Source: Bacilli bacterium
GTDB taxonomy: Bacteria > Bacillota_I > Bacilli_A > RFN20 > CAG-826
Direction of reading: 5' to 3'
Length of the DNA: 64,000 nt
NCBI GenBank assembly: GCA_017502465.1
Contig: JAFVUY010000012.1
Span: forward strand, 1-64,000
The notes below the pieces were generated by a model. That model was not told the origin of the DNA, ran no database searches, and saw nothing but the letters and a program-made list of their open reading frames with translations. The position numbers were made by a program, and so were the translations under genes. Of the stretch, positions 8,696 to 16,224 are shown piece after piece (the first letter of the stretch is position 1; each line of letters begins with the position of its first letter).

Positions 8696-8725
8696 CTGAA
8701 AAATCTTGCGGGGGGGGGTTATATG
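8696..8725 (+). promoter_or_regulatory. Candidate phase-variable promoter with G9 tract
   Basis: Nine consecutive G (8710-8718) stand in an AT-rich spacer. A -35-like CTGAAA (8696-8701) and a -10-like TATATG (8720-8725) flank it at 18 nt. Slippage of the tract would change that spacing. Both boxes match consensus only 4 of 6, so the promoter is tentative; the tract itself is certain. Confidence 0.4.
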
Positions 8726-8764
8726 GTAAAGTAAAAAAAGAAATATTTAATTGAAGGAATGTTT

Positions 8765-10246
8765 ATGAAAAAGACGCGAGGATTATTCTTTTTTGGCATA
8801 TTTGCAATAGCTACTGGAATAGGTTTTTTATCCACATCATTTAAATCAAGCGCCCAAAGAGTAGAAGCGGCAAGTGATATCTCTTATGTTAAATTTGATG
8901 ATGAAGGCATAGTTAAATTAGGCGAATATCCACAAAATATTGTGACAACCGTTTCTGCGGATGATATAAAAACCAACGGCGTTGTAACAACAACAACGGG
9001 TGGCAATAAATATTACACCTATCACAATAAAAGATATGCAATTATTGAAAATGCTATTGTGGACACCGAAGGTTCAAATGGCCGTATATTATCAAATGGT
9101 GATGAAATAAATAACTATAATGGTCAAAGTAACGTTGTTATTGAATTTAATACTATTGAATGGCAGCTTTTAAAGATAGATAAAAATGATAAGGATACAG
9201 CTTATCTCATTTCCACAAATATTTTAGATAGAGAAATATATAATCAAAGTCTCACTGAACATGTTGATTATTACCATTCCTCTTTATTTAACTATTTAAA
9301 TAATAATTTCAAGGAAATGTCCTTTTCTAACGACGATCTCAAATATCTTGCATATGGTTCTGGAGGGTTGACAAAATTTCATATTGATATTCCAGAAAAA
9401 GATGATGTCGATTTAGATAGTTATGAAGACAAGAATCTAAAACAAGCCAGCGATTATGCTATTTTAAAAAATCTTACTAGTCATAGTGCTTATAATCATG
9501 GCGTTGGTCTTCCTTATCTTAACGCTGGTTATTGGTTAAACACTTTTTCTAGTGAAAATGATAGAATTCAAGTTTGTTGGGCGAAAGTTGCTTATTCATC
9601 GTGCTTGATGGACGATCCTAAAATCGGTGTCAGACCAGTTATTCAAGTGAATTATAAAGAAAATCAAGGAGGTGGCGGAGGAAGCACGACTCCATCAAAA
9701 TCTTCTAGTGGTGGAAGTGGCAACGCCACTTTAGGTATTGGTATTTCTTTCACTATCCTTGGTGCCGGTGGTTTGATTGCTTTCTTTATCCTTTGGGCTA
9801 AAAAGCATCCATCTGGTAAGCCACCTATTTGGATTATCGCTTCGCTAGCGGGAACTTTAGTTATCTCTGTTGTTGGATTAGGTTGCCTTGCTGGTGGAAT
9901 GACTGGTGGAGGTGGCGCAGGTTGCTTTAAAACAGGATATTATGTCCAAACAGGACAATATGGCAGCGGTCAAGCTGATTATACTGCTTGGCTCATCAAA
10001 TCCGATGGAACAGCCTCTTATTGTAGTCATATAACAGATACCACCAACGCTAGCGATTTTGCACCTGATAACTATATGTCAGGCACTTATAAAATTCAGG
10101 GTTCTAAGCTAATTATTGAAATACCAAAGCACGAGATTAATAACTTTGGTACTGTGGGTGGAACTTTCACTTACACAATTAAAGGCTGTGGAAATTTCCA
10201 AAATAGCGACGGTGCTTACCACTGGGTGAGAGGAGATAGTTTATGA
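8765..10246 (+). CDS. Exported membrane protein with DUF6273-like domain
   Basis: AAGGA (8754-8758) touches an ATG at 8759 but is ideally spaced for the ATG at 8765, so that start is used (493 residues). A signal segment ends near the AEA of RVEAAS. Residues about 45-300 resemble the DUF6273 fold seen in gut Firmicutes surface proteins (LGEYPQ, WQLLKI, a late GVRPVIQV). A Gly/Ser linker leads to two membrane segments (about 322-345 and 356-378), then a Cys-containing C-terminal domain of about 110 residues. The role is unknown. It overlaps the next gene by 4 nt (ATGA) and lies 40 nt downstream of a G9 tract, so its expression may switch. Confidence 0.75.
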   Translation: MKKTRGLFFFGIFAIATGIGFLSTSFKSSAQRVEAASDISYVKFDDEGIVKLGEYPQNIVTTVSADDIKTNGVVTTTTGGNKYYTYHNKRYAIIENAIVDTEGSNGRILSNGDEINNYNGQSNVVIEFNTIEWQLLKIDKNDKDTAYLISTNILDREIYNQSLTEHVDYYHSSLFNYLNNNFKEMSFSNDDLKYLAYGSGGLTKFHIDIPEKDDVDLDSYEDKNLKQASDYAILKNLTSHSAYNHGVGLPYLNAGYWLNTFSSENDRIQVCWAKVAYSSCLMDDPKIGVRPVIQVNYKENQGGGGGSTTPSKSSSGGSGNATLGIGISFTILGAGGLIAFFILWAKKHPSGKPPIWIIASLAGTLVISVVGLGCLAGGMTGGGGAGCFKTGYYVQTGQYGSGQADYTAWLIKSDGTASYCSHITDTTNASDFAPDNYMSGTYKIQGSKLIIEIPKHEINNFGTVGGTFTYTIKGCGNFQNSDGAYHWVRGDSL

Positions 10247-10713
10247 AATATTGCACGAAATGTGGCGCACCAATGAACGATGACGCCTTATTCTGCCCTA
10301 AATGTGGCACAAAAGTGGAAGAAGTTATTGAAGAAAAGTCAACTACTCAACCAGTTGAAGAAAAATCAGTTCCTAATGAAGAAGCTCCTAAAACTAACGC
10401 CAAAGTTAAAGGGGCTAGAGTTTCTATTCATGAACAACCAGTCAAACAATTTTTACCTTTGCCATTAGCGTTAATTGTTTGTTCTATTGCCCTTTGGATA
10501 GTAAATGCCGTTGGAAATACCTCTGGTATTACTAGAGTAATGCCTCTACTTATATTTATGTTCCTCAGTGGATTCCTTGGTGTTATGTCACTAATTAGAG
10601 CGATTAATACAATTAAAAGGCAACTTTATTTTAAATCCGCTTTATCATTTGTCTTATTTGCGTTATTAGTCACCTGCTTAATTATTGATTTCATATTCTT
10701 GATTAATAGTTAA
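10243..10713 (+). CDS. Zinc-ribbon membrane protein
   Basis: A 156-residue protein. An N-terminal zinc ribbon (C4, C7, C18, C21; CTKCG and CPKCG) is followed by an acidic linker and two membrane segments at about 77-95 and 100-120, with a third hydrophobic stretch near 133-154. Such zinc_ribbon_2 membrane proteins are common partners of surface proteins in Firmicutes; their function is not established. It is translationally coupled to the upstream DUF6273-like gene by an ATGA overlap, so the two probably act together. Confidence 0.75.
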   Translation: MKYCTKCGAPMNDDALFCPKCGTKVEEVIEEKSTTQPVEEKSVPNEEAPKTNAKVKGARVSIHEQPVKQFLPLPLALIVCSIALWIVNAVGNTSGITRVMPLLIFMFLSGFLGVMSLIRAINTIKRQLYFKSALSFVLFALLVTCLIIDFIFLINS

Positions 10714-10741
10714 TTACCTTTAGAAAGCATTTAAAACAAAT

Positions 10742-10830
10742 TAACTTGTATCAAAATTGAACAAGAAGGCCATCTAGCGTGTTCGATTCTGATACAAACG
10801 TGTCAGAATTTTTTTATGACAACAAGTTAG
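10742..10830 (+). ncRNA. Structured RNA element with competing hairpins and terminator
   Basis: Two alternative folds share TGATAC. Fold A pairs TTGTATCA (10746-10753) with TGATACAA (10790-10797) and, inside, TTGAACA (10757-10763) with TGTTCGA (10780-10786), leaving a 16-nt apical loop. Fold B is an intrinsic terminator: TTCTGATAC (10787-10795), loop AAAC, GTGTCAGAA (10800-10808), then seven T. An outer repeat TAACTTGT/ACAAGTTA (10742-10749 and 10822-10829) frames the element. It could be an attenuator, a small RNA, or a small MITE-like insertion. The downstream gene has its own promoter. Confidence 0.5.
10787..10815 (+). terminator. Intrinsic terminator within the structured element
   Basis: Nine-bp stem with one G-U pair, AAAC loop and T7 at 10809-10815. 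It ends transcripts from the DUF6273/zinc-ribbon pair or a small RNA. Confidence 0.8.
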
Positions 10831-10863
10831 CTTATTATGTAAACAACAAATGATAAATATATA

Positions 10864-10892
10864 TTGAAATGTTGTATACATTTATATATAAT
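10864..10892 (+). promoter_or_regulatory. Strong promoter giving a leaderless mRNA
   Basis: TTGAAA (10864-10869), 17-nt spacer, perfect TATAAT (10887-10892). The expected start, 7 nt later, is the A of the ATG at 10899. Confidence 0.75.
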
Positions 10893-10898
10893 ATAGAC

Positions 10899-11219
10899 AT
10901 GGATAGTGTATTAAAAGGTGTACTTGAAGAAGAATTAGAAAGAAATCTCCAAAAGCAGAGAGTATTTTGTAATGAACTAACTAAATATCCAAAAGGATCT
11001 TTGGTGGTTGTTAAAGTTCATGGAGATCAATATCTATATCGTAAGTTTCGAGACGGAAATAAAATTGTCTCTATTTATGTAGGGCCTGCAAAAAGCGCTG
11101 AGACAAAGAAAGCATATGAAGATAGAGATAAATATCTCAAACTAAAGCAGGATATTAGAGATTTAAAAGAAGAAGAAAAGAAAATTAGAAAGGCGGTAAA
11201 AATATATGGCAAAATATGA
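10899..11219 (+). CDS. Small basic protein, possible antitoxin partner of the next gene
   Basis: 106 residues from the ATG at 10899. The in-frame ATG at 10869 overlaps the -35 box and cannot be in a transcript from this promoter. An N-terminal helix (residues 1-30) precedes a beta-hairpin region (GSLVVVKVHGDQYLYRKF, KIVSIYVGP) and a Lys/Glu-rich coiled coil (about 65-100). The hairpin-plus-coiled-coil layout resembles small proteins that commonly pair with nucleotidyltransferases in gut Firmicutes. The gene overlaps the nucleotidyltransferase gene by 14 nt. An antitoxin role is inferred from this arrangement only. Confidence 0.65.
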   Translation: MDSVLKGVLEEELERNLQKQRVFCNELTKYPKGSLVVVKVHGDQYLYRKFRDGNKIVSIYVGPAKSAETKKAYEDRDKYLKLKQDIRDLKEEEKKIRKAVKIYGKI

Positions 11220-11868
11220 AAACAAAATGCTAGATATTATCGAAGCATTGCACAAAAGCGGCCTATTAAAAAACTGCATAATTTCTGGTAGTTGGGCTAT
11301 GTTCTTTTACAAAGAAATATTTGAGGGTTTTATTCCTCCTATCGCCACAACAGACTTTGATATCTTTCTTCCAAACGTCTCTAAAATCAAAGAAGGCAAT
11401 ATTAACAAATTATTAATTGGTTTAGATTATGTAAGAGACGATGATAACCTCACAGGCAAAACGAAATATTATTCTAAAGATGGGTTCGAAATTGAGTTTT
11501 TAACAATCCCAGATAGAACTATGAATAATGTGATAAAAATCCATTCTATTGGTATTGGTGCAGAAGCCCTCCCTAAAATGAAAGTGGCGGAGTGGAATTA
11601 TGTCACTGTTAAATATAATGGATACGATGTAAACGTTCCTTCCCCGGCGAGTTACTGTTTACAAAAACTATTAATTAACAAAGAAAGATCTGAAGTCAAA
11701 AAAGCCAAAGATATCGATGCGGTAAGATATATTCTTGGATATGTGCTTGCTTCAAGCAAATATAGTGCAGAGTTTATAGAATCATTTAATAGCGCTCCTA
11801 GAAAATGGAAAAAAGAAATTAGAGAAACAATTAAAACAAACGGGCTTGATTCATTAATTGAACTATAA
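11206..11868 (+). CDS. Nucleotidyltransferase of the NTP_transf_8 / AbiEii-like type
   Basis: A 220-residue protein of the polymerase-beta-like nucleotidyltransferase superfamily. SGSW (27-30) is the glycine-serine motif; TTDFDIFLP supplies the catalytic D50 and D52; FEIEFL further on offers the third acidic residue. A helical C-terminal part contains SPASYCLQKLLI and a Lys-rich KDIDAVRYI, as in AbiEii and GSLN-type enzymes. Relatives act as toxins that modify tRNA or proteins, or as antitoxins. The gene is preceded by a small basic gene with a 14-nt overlap. Both a toxin-antitoxin and a solitary accessory role remain possible. Confidence 0.75.
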   Translation: MAKYENKMLDIIEALHKSGLLKNCIISGSWAMFFYKEIFEGFIPPIATTDFDIFLPNVSKIKEGNINKLLIGLDYVRDDDNLTGKTKYYSKDGFEIEFLTIPDRTMNNVIKIHSIGIGAEALPKMKVAEWNYVTVKYNGYDVNVPSPASYCLQKLLINKERSEVKKAKDIDAVRYILGYVLASSKYSAEFIESFNSAPRKWKKEIRETIKTNGLDSLIEL

Positions 11869-11886
11869 TAGGGACGATACTAGAAA

Positions 11887-12250
11887 ATGGCAAAAAACAG
11901 CGAAGAATTTATTGAAGGGTTTACTAGAAATAATAACTAATTAAAAGAAAGTATCAAAATTGGTCAACCTTTCCATCATTCAAAATTATCACCAATGTGC
12001 TTATAAGAAAATCAATGAAGAATTAGTGTCAATGTATTTTGAGATTGGGAAATGTTTGTCAGAAAAGGTAAGATTCGGGATCAAAAGCAATTGATAAATT
12101 AGTATTAACTATAAAATCTTAAAATGGTTCAATAGAGCTGGTTTATATAGAATGATTCAATTTTATGAAATCTATAAAGACAATCAAAAAGTGCGAACAC
12201 TGCTCGCACAATTGAGTTGGACTAATAATCTGCTAATATTACAAAGCTAA
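11887..12250 (+). pseudogene. Remnant of a YhcG/DUF1016 PD-(D/E)XK nuclease gene
   Basis: No long open frame remains, but pieces in different frames follow the DUF1016 N-terminal domain in order: a start MAKNSEEFIEGF stopped at 11938; then INEELVSMYFEIGK; then AIDKLVLTIKS; then GLYRMIQFYEIY and, in the same piece, VRTLLAQLSWTNNLLIL. Intact relatives carry an RLYWEIG-, LYRMRQFY- and QLSWSHH-like series here. Several frameshifts and stops separate the pieces, and the C-terminal nuclease domain is missing. The family is typical of mobile and defence islands. From 12251 to 12380 I see nothing else. Confidence 0.75.
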
Positions 12251-12380
12251 TTGAAGAGTAGGAGCGAATACAAAAGCAAATTAAAACTAATTTTATTAAT
12301 TTTGGCAATTAATTTGACAAATTTATTACAGCATTTTATCGACCTTTTAAAAATGTTTAAATGATAAACGCAACCGCTAG

Positions 12381-12411
12381 TTGACAAAAAGGAAAGTAGA
12401 ATTGGTAGAAA
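12381..12411 (+). promoter_or_regulatory. Possible promoter of the Xre regulator gene
   Basis: TTGACA (12381-12386), 19-nt spacer, TAGAAA (12406-12411) preceded by TGG. The spacing is long and the -10 matches 4 of 6. Confidence 0.35.
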
Positions 12412-12457
12412 AATAATCCTTTAGGTTTTACACTATTAGTGGTTAAAGAGGTAGATT

Positions 12458-13018
12458 ATGACTATTGAAATTGCTAACAAATTAATTAAATTAAGAAAAG
12501 ATAAAGGATATTCACAAGAACAATTAGCGGATCTCCTAGGAGTGTCTAGACAAGCTGTGTCCAAATGGGAAAGAGCGGAATCTTCCCCAGACACTGATAA
12601 TTTAATCGCTCTTGCGAAATTATATGAAATATCTTTAGATGAATTATTAGATATTAAAAATTATCAAGTAGAAGTGAAAGAAGAAAAGAAAAATGATGAT
12701 GGTTTTTCTAAGATAGAAAAAGCCATCTCTTTTGGCTGCGTGGCTCTTGCTTTAATTATCTATTTGCTTTTAGGTGTTCTTTTAGGCATGTGGGGAACAA
12801 TGTGGGTCTTATTCTTATATGCTGTTGTTGTTCCTTCCTTTATTGAAGCAATCCATTACAAATCTTTTACAAAATTTAATTATCCAGTATTTGTTGCTTC
12901 TATTTATTTAACACTTTCATTGTTTTTGCATATTTGGCATCCTCTTTGGATTATTTTCCTTACAATCCCTATTTATTACCCAATATTTGGCAAAATCGAT
13001 TCACGTATCCACAGATAA
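12458..13018 (+). CDS. Xre-family transcriptional regulator with membrane domain
   Basis: A 186-residue protein. The N-terminal helix-turn-helix (about 5-65; YSQEQLADLLGVSRQAVSKWE) is a classical Cro/Xre DNA-binding domain. A charged linker (about 70-88) leads to a C-terminal half with about four membrane segments rich in Trp, including WHPLWIIFLTIPIYYPIF near the end. HTH proteins anchored this way are common in Bacilli and may sense envelope state. AGAGG just upstream supports the ATG. Targets are unknown. It stands alone between the decayed nuclease gene and the phosphatase gene. Confidence 0.85.
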   Translation: MTIEIANKLIKLRKDKGYSQEQLADLLGVSRQAVSKWERAESSPDTDNLIALAKLYEISLDELLDIKNYQVEVKEEKKNDDGFSKIEKAISFGCVALALIIYLLLGVLLGMWGTMWVLFLYAVVVPSFIEAIHYKSFTKFNYPVFVASIYLTLSLFLHIWHPLWIIFLTIPIYYPIFGKIDSRIHR

Positions 13019-13025
13019 TAGTCAG

Positions 13026-13054
13026 TTTACTTTTGTCCTAACTTTTGGTTTAAT
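13026..13054 (+). promoter_or_regulatory. Promoter for a leaderless phosphatase mRNA
   Basis: TTTACT (13026-13031), 17-nt spacer, TTTAAT (13049-13054). The -10 ends 6 nt before the ATG at 13061, and no Shine-Dalgarno site is present. Confidence 0.5.
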
Positions 13055-13060
13055 ATAAAT

Positions 13061-13744
13061 ATGATTTTATATTATGTTAGACATGGTCTACCTAACTATG
13101 AAGAGGATAATCTTACGGAATTAGGTAGATATCAAGCGGATGAAACATCTAAATTTTTAGCGACAATAAATTTTAATATGATTTTCTCTTCTCCTTTAGG
13201 AAGAGCAAAAGAAACAGCCTCATATTTAGAAAAAAGAATTAATAAAACAGCAATTATACTTCCATTTGCTAATGAGTCAATCGCTCATCATTATTTTCAT
13301 TTACTAAACGAAGAAACTAACGAAAGACAATGGTTGTTTTTTAATCCTACTTGGAGAACTTATCTTAACGAATTAAGAGATGATCCTAATTGGTTTGATA
13401 GTAAATATTTCAAAGAACCAAGGTTTAAAGAAGCAATCGAATATTATTCAAAAAAAATTGATGAATGGTTAACCAGCATAGGAATCCATCATGACAAAGA
13501 GAAAAACACATACACAAAAATTGAAGGTAAAGAAGTACCTAATAATTTAGTTTTATTCGCTCATGGAGGATTTGCTTATGCATTTCTTTCATACATTTTG
13601 GGACTATCTTATCCATATTTCGCCTCTCATTTTATTTGTATGAATACGTGTGGGGTAACTGAAATCATTTTTGATTTAGACACAAAAACCGCTAGATTGA
13701 ATCGTTATAATGACGTTCATTATGATAGAGAAAAACTTACATAG
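13061..13744 (+). CDS. Histidine phosphatase (phosphoglycerate mutase-like)
   Basis: A 227-residue cytoplasmic protein of the histidine phosphatase superfamily. YYVRHGLPN at 4-12 carries the phospho-accepting His (RHG, H8). FSSPLGRAKETA gives the second conserved Arg, and LFAHGGF the later catalytic His. The middle insertion is typical of the broad-specificity branch rather than of glycolytic phosphoglycerate mutase. The substrate is unknown. There is no ribosome-binding site; a -10-like TTTAAT 6 nt before the ATG suggests a leaderless transcript. The gene is followed after 17 nt by plsX and may share its transcript. Confidence 0.82.
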   Translation: MILYYVRHGLPNYEEDNLTELGRYQADETSKFLATINFNMIFSSPLGRAKETASYLEKRINKTAIILPFANESIAHHYFHLLNEETNERQWLFFNPTWRTYLNELRDDPNWFDSKYFKEPRFKEAIEYYSKKIDEWLTSIGIHHDKEKNTYTKIEGKEVPNNLVLFAHGGFAYAFLSYILGLSYPYFASHFICMNTCGVTEIIFDLDTKTARLNRYNDVHYDREKLT

Positions 13745-13761
13745 AAAAGGAAAAACAATTT

Positions 13762-14724
13762 ATGGAAAAAAATTATCGTATTGTCATTGACACTTTAGGA
13801 AGCGATAAAGGGCCTGAAGCTATTTTAGAAGGTGCGAAAACTGTTTTAGAAAATAATCCTAATATTAATCTTGTCTTAGTGGGAGATAGTGAATTAATTT
13901 CTTCTTTTGGTTTTCCAAAAGAAAGAATTGAAATAATTCACGCGACTAATACAGTTACAAATTATGATAATCCAATGGAAGCCTTTTATCGCAAAGAAAA
14001 ACCATCTGTCTTTTTAGCTCTTGAAAAATGTGCGACTGACGAAGATGCGATCGGTGTTATTTCTAGCGGTAATACAGGTGCAGTTCTTGTTGGAGCGATT
14101 AAATATTTATTAAATGAAAATCGTGATAGACCATGTCTTGCTGCGATGATACCTACTAAGATTAATGGACATTATACTTGTTTAGTTGATACGGGTGCGA
14201 TTACAGATTGTACATCATCTCAACTTGTGGGATTTGCTCACCTAGGTTCTAAATTCGTTAAACAATTATATAAGATTGAAAATCCAAGAGTTGGTTTATT
14301 ATCTAATGGTAGCGAACCTACAAAAGGAAACAAGTTAGTTAAAGAAACACATCTTTTATTAAAAGATGATAAAGAAATTAATTTTATTGGTAATATCGAA
14401 GCGGTTAATACTTTAGATGGTCTATGCGACGTTCTTGTTTGTGATGGGTTCGCAGGTAATCAAATCTTAAAAAACACTCAAGGTGTCGCGATGACTCTTA
14501 TTAAAGAAGTAATGAAATTTGGTGTTATTAACAAGCAAGAAGATATCACAAAACAAATTGCAGGTCATATTATGAAAAATTATGACTTTGAATCTAATGG
14601 GGCGGCTATTATGCTAGGAACAAAAAAATATGTTCTTAAATGTCGTGGTTCAAGTGGGCCAAACGCGACTGTAAGCGCTTGCAATATCTTAATTAACGTT
14701 ATCAATAATAAATGCTATTATTAA
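13762..14724 (+). CDS. plsX: Phosphate acyltransferase PlsX
   Basis: A 320-residue protein. PlsX makes acyl-phosphate from acyl-ACP, the donor for the first step of phosphatidate synthesis in Gram-positive bacteria. Recognisable family features are the start IVIDTLGSDKGPEAILEGA, where most PlsX have AMGGD; the SSGNTGAVLVGA loop; CLVDTGA; and LSNGSEPTKGN. It is close to the usual length. AAGGA upstream supports the ATG. acpP follows 15 nt downstream, so acyl carrier and acyltransferase are co-expressed. Confidence 0.92.
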   Translation: MEKNYRIVIDTLGSDKGPEAILEGAKTVLENNPNINLVLVGDSELISSFGFPKERIEIIHATNTVTNYDNPMEAFYRKEKPSVFLALEKCATDEDAIGVISSGNTGAVLVGAIKYLLNENRDRPCLAAMIPTKINGHYTCLVDTGAITDCTSSQLVGFAHLGSKFVKQLYKIENPRVGLLSNGSEPTKGNKLVKETHLLLKDDKEINFIGNIEAVNTLDGLCDVLVCDGFAGNQILKNTQGVAMTLIKEVMKFGVINKQEDITKQIAGHIMKNYDFESNGAAIMLGTKKYVLKCRGSSGPNATVSACNILINVINNKCYY

Positions 14725-14739
14725 TATAAGAGGGACAAT

Positions 14740-14967
14740 ATGTACGATAGACTTTTAAAACTCATTAAGGAAAATCTTCCTAATAAAGATGTTGAAAATG
14801 CATCTAAAGATTCTCACTTAGTTAGAGATTTAGGTATGGATAGCATTGGAATGATGATGCTCTCAATGGCAATTGAAGATGAATTCGGAGTCGTCTTTGA
14901 TACACCAGTCAGATTTGAAACAGTTAACGATGTTATCTCATATTTAGAAGAAAACGCAACCAAATAA
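14740..14967 (+). CDS. acpP: Acyl carrier protein
   Basis: A 75-residue acidic four-helix protein. The phosphopantetheine site is Ser in DLGMDSIGMMMLSMAIEDEF; the usual DSL is DSI here. GAGGG sets the start. It carries acyl chains for fatty-acid and phospholipid synthesis and lies directly behind plsX. The final codons are part of the terminator stem. Confidence 0.93.
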   Translation: MYDRLLKLIKENLPNKDVENASKDSHLVRDLGMDSIGMMMLSMAIEDEFGVVFDTPVRFETVNDVISYLEENATK

Positions 14968-14980
14968 GGTTGCGTCTTTT
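14954..14980. terminator. Bidirectional terminator between acpP and the GNAT gene
   Basis: Stem ACGCAACC (14954-14961) with GGTTGCGT (14968-14975), 6-nt loop. T-rich stretches follow on both strands. It overlaps the 3' end of acpP. Confidence 0.85.
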
Positions 14981-14981
14981 C

Positions 14982-16103
14982 TTATATTGTTTTTACAAAA
15001 CAGCGTCTACGTTTTGTGTATTCTTTTCTAAAGTTAGAGACTAAACCTAAGATGTTATGGTTGTTTTCAAGCATCAAGTTAGTTTCTAAATGCGAGATAG
15101 GTTTTGCTTTAAGTTGCTTGAATAATTCCAAGATCATAATAGAAGCAACACCTTGAATCGCATATTCTGGGAGAACTCCAATTAATCCAAGGTCGATAAC
15201 TTGAGGATTCTTTTTATTTTTAAGGAATTCGATTAAGAATGGGAGAGTGATCTTACCTCTATATTTAGTAACGATATGTCCAATTGATGGGAACATAAGA
15301 GCGAAACCGCAGATATTTTTGTTTTTATCAAAGATAACAACGACATCCTCTGGTCTTAAAATAAGAGTAAAATTAGAAATACAAGAATCAATCATTTCCT
15401 TTGTAAAAGGAACTGTTCCATAAATCTTATTATATGTAGTGTCGATAATTTCAAAGAATTGAGCTTTATATTGTTTAATAAATTTTCTTAAATTCTTTGG
15501 TTGATACATGGAAAATCCATGTCTTTCTTTTAATTTAGAAACAAGTAGTTCAAGACGTGGGTCAATTTCTTCAGGTGGGAAAAGTTTATATTCAAGCCAG
15601 TCTATTTCTTTTGTAAAGCCATAGCCTTCTATTAATGATTGATAATAATCATAGTTATATTGCTCTTCATAAGTTTGCATTTTATCAAACCCATCAATTA
15701 ATAAACCTTCACGTTCAAGATCGCTATAACCAAGTGGTCCAACAATTTCGTTAATATCGAATTGTTTTGCCCAGTTAGTTACCGCATCAAAAAGTTTATT
15801 AGCGACTTCTTGATCATTAATAGAGTCAAAACGAGTGAATCTCACTCTTTTTTGATTCCACTTTTCATTCGCAGCTTTTTGAATAATGCCTTGGATTCTT
15901 CCTACTACTTTGTTGTTTTCGTCTACACATAAATAAAACACACATTCGCAAGTCTTATTGTAGACAAAATCTTTTTTAAAGATTTTCTTTTCATCTCCAG
16001 TTAAAACAGGAACATAATATGGGCAATCTTTATAAAGATCTAAAGGAAAATTAATAAACCTTTTAATATCCTTTTTTGTTTTTACTTCAATTATTTTATA
16101 CAT
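14982..16103 (-). CDS. Large GNAT-like N-acyltransferase, unknown substrate
   Basis: 373 residues from the ATG at 16103, chosen because GGTGA lies 6 nt upstream; an in-frame ATG lies farther upstream without such a site. The first half (IIEVKTKKDIKRFINFP, YYVPVL, VGRIQGII) and the later GFALMFPSIG and LGLIGVLPEYAIQGVASIMIL resemble double-GNAT proteins in which the second lobe binds acyl-CoA. EIVGPLGYSDLEREGLLIDGF is characteristic of this family, found in many anaerobes but uncharacterised as far as I know. It is convergent with acpP. Confidence 0.75.
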   Translation of the reverse strand: MYKIIEVKTKKDIKRFINFPLDLYKDCPYYVPVLTGDEKKIFKKDFVYNKTCECVFYLCVDENNKVVGRIQGIIQKAANEKWNQKRVRFTRFDSINDQEVANKLFDAVTNWAKQFDINEIVGPLGYSDLEREGLLIDGFDKMQTYEEQYNYDYYQSLIEGYGFTKEIDWLEYKLFPPEEIDPRLELLVSKLKERHGFSMYQPKNLRKFIKQYKAQFFEIIDTTYNKIYGTVPFTKEMIDSCISNFTLILRPEDVVVIFDKNKNICGFALMFPSIGHIVTKYRGKITLPFLIEFLKNKKNPQVIDLGLIGVLPEYAIQGVASIMILELFKQLKAKPISHLETNLMLENNHNILGLVSNFRKEYTKRRRCFVKTI

Positions 16104-16162
16104 ATTTATCACCAGTCTCATCATACACGGCAAAAAACATCTTATCAATTTATTTATCCTTA

Positions 16163-16192
16163 TTAACTCCTACTATCTTAAAGGTTTATATT
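16163..16192 (+). promoter_or_regulatory. Probable promoter of the PAP2/PlsC group
   Basis: TTAACT (16163-16168), 18-nt spacer, TATATT (16187-16192). The leader would be about 25 nt. Confidence 0.4.
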
Positions 16193-16224
16193 ATGTTAAT
16201 ATAAAAAAGAATTAGGTATAAGTT

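Noticed and set aside
8759..8764. ATG at 8759 as the start of the DUF6273-like gene
   Set aside because: It abuts the AAGGA site with no spacing; the ATG at 8765 is correctly spaced.
10780..10797. GTTCGATTC read as the T arm of a tRNA
   Set aside because: No flanking T stem, acceptor or anticodon arm can be folded; the bases are explained by the hairpins of the element at 10742-10830.
10869..10898. ATG at 10869 as the start of the small basic protein
   Set aside because: It overlaps the -35 box of a near-perfect promoter whose start lies at 10899.
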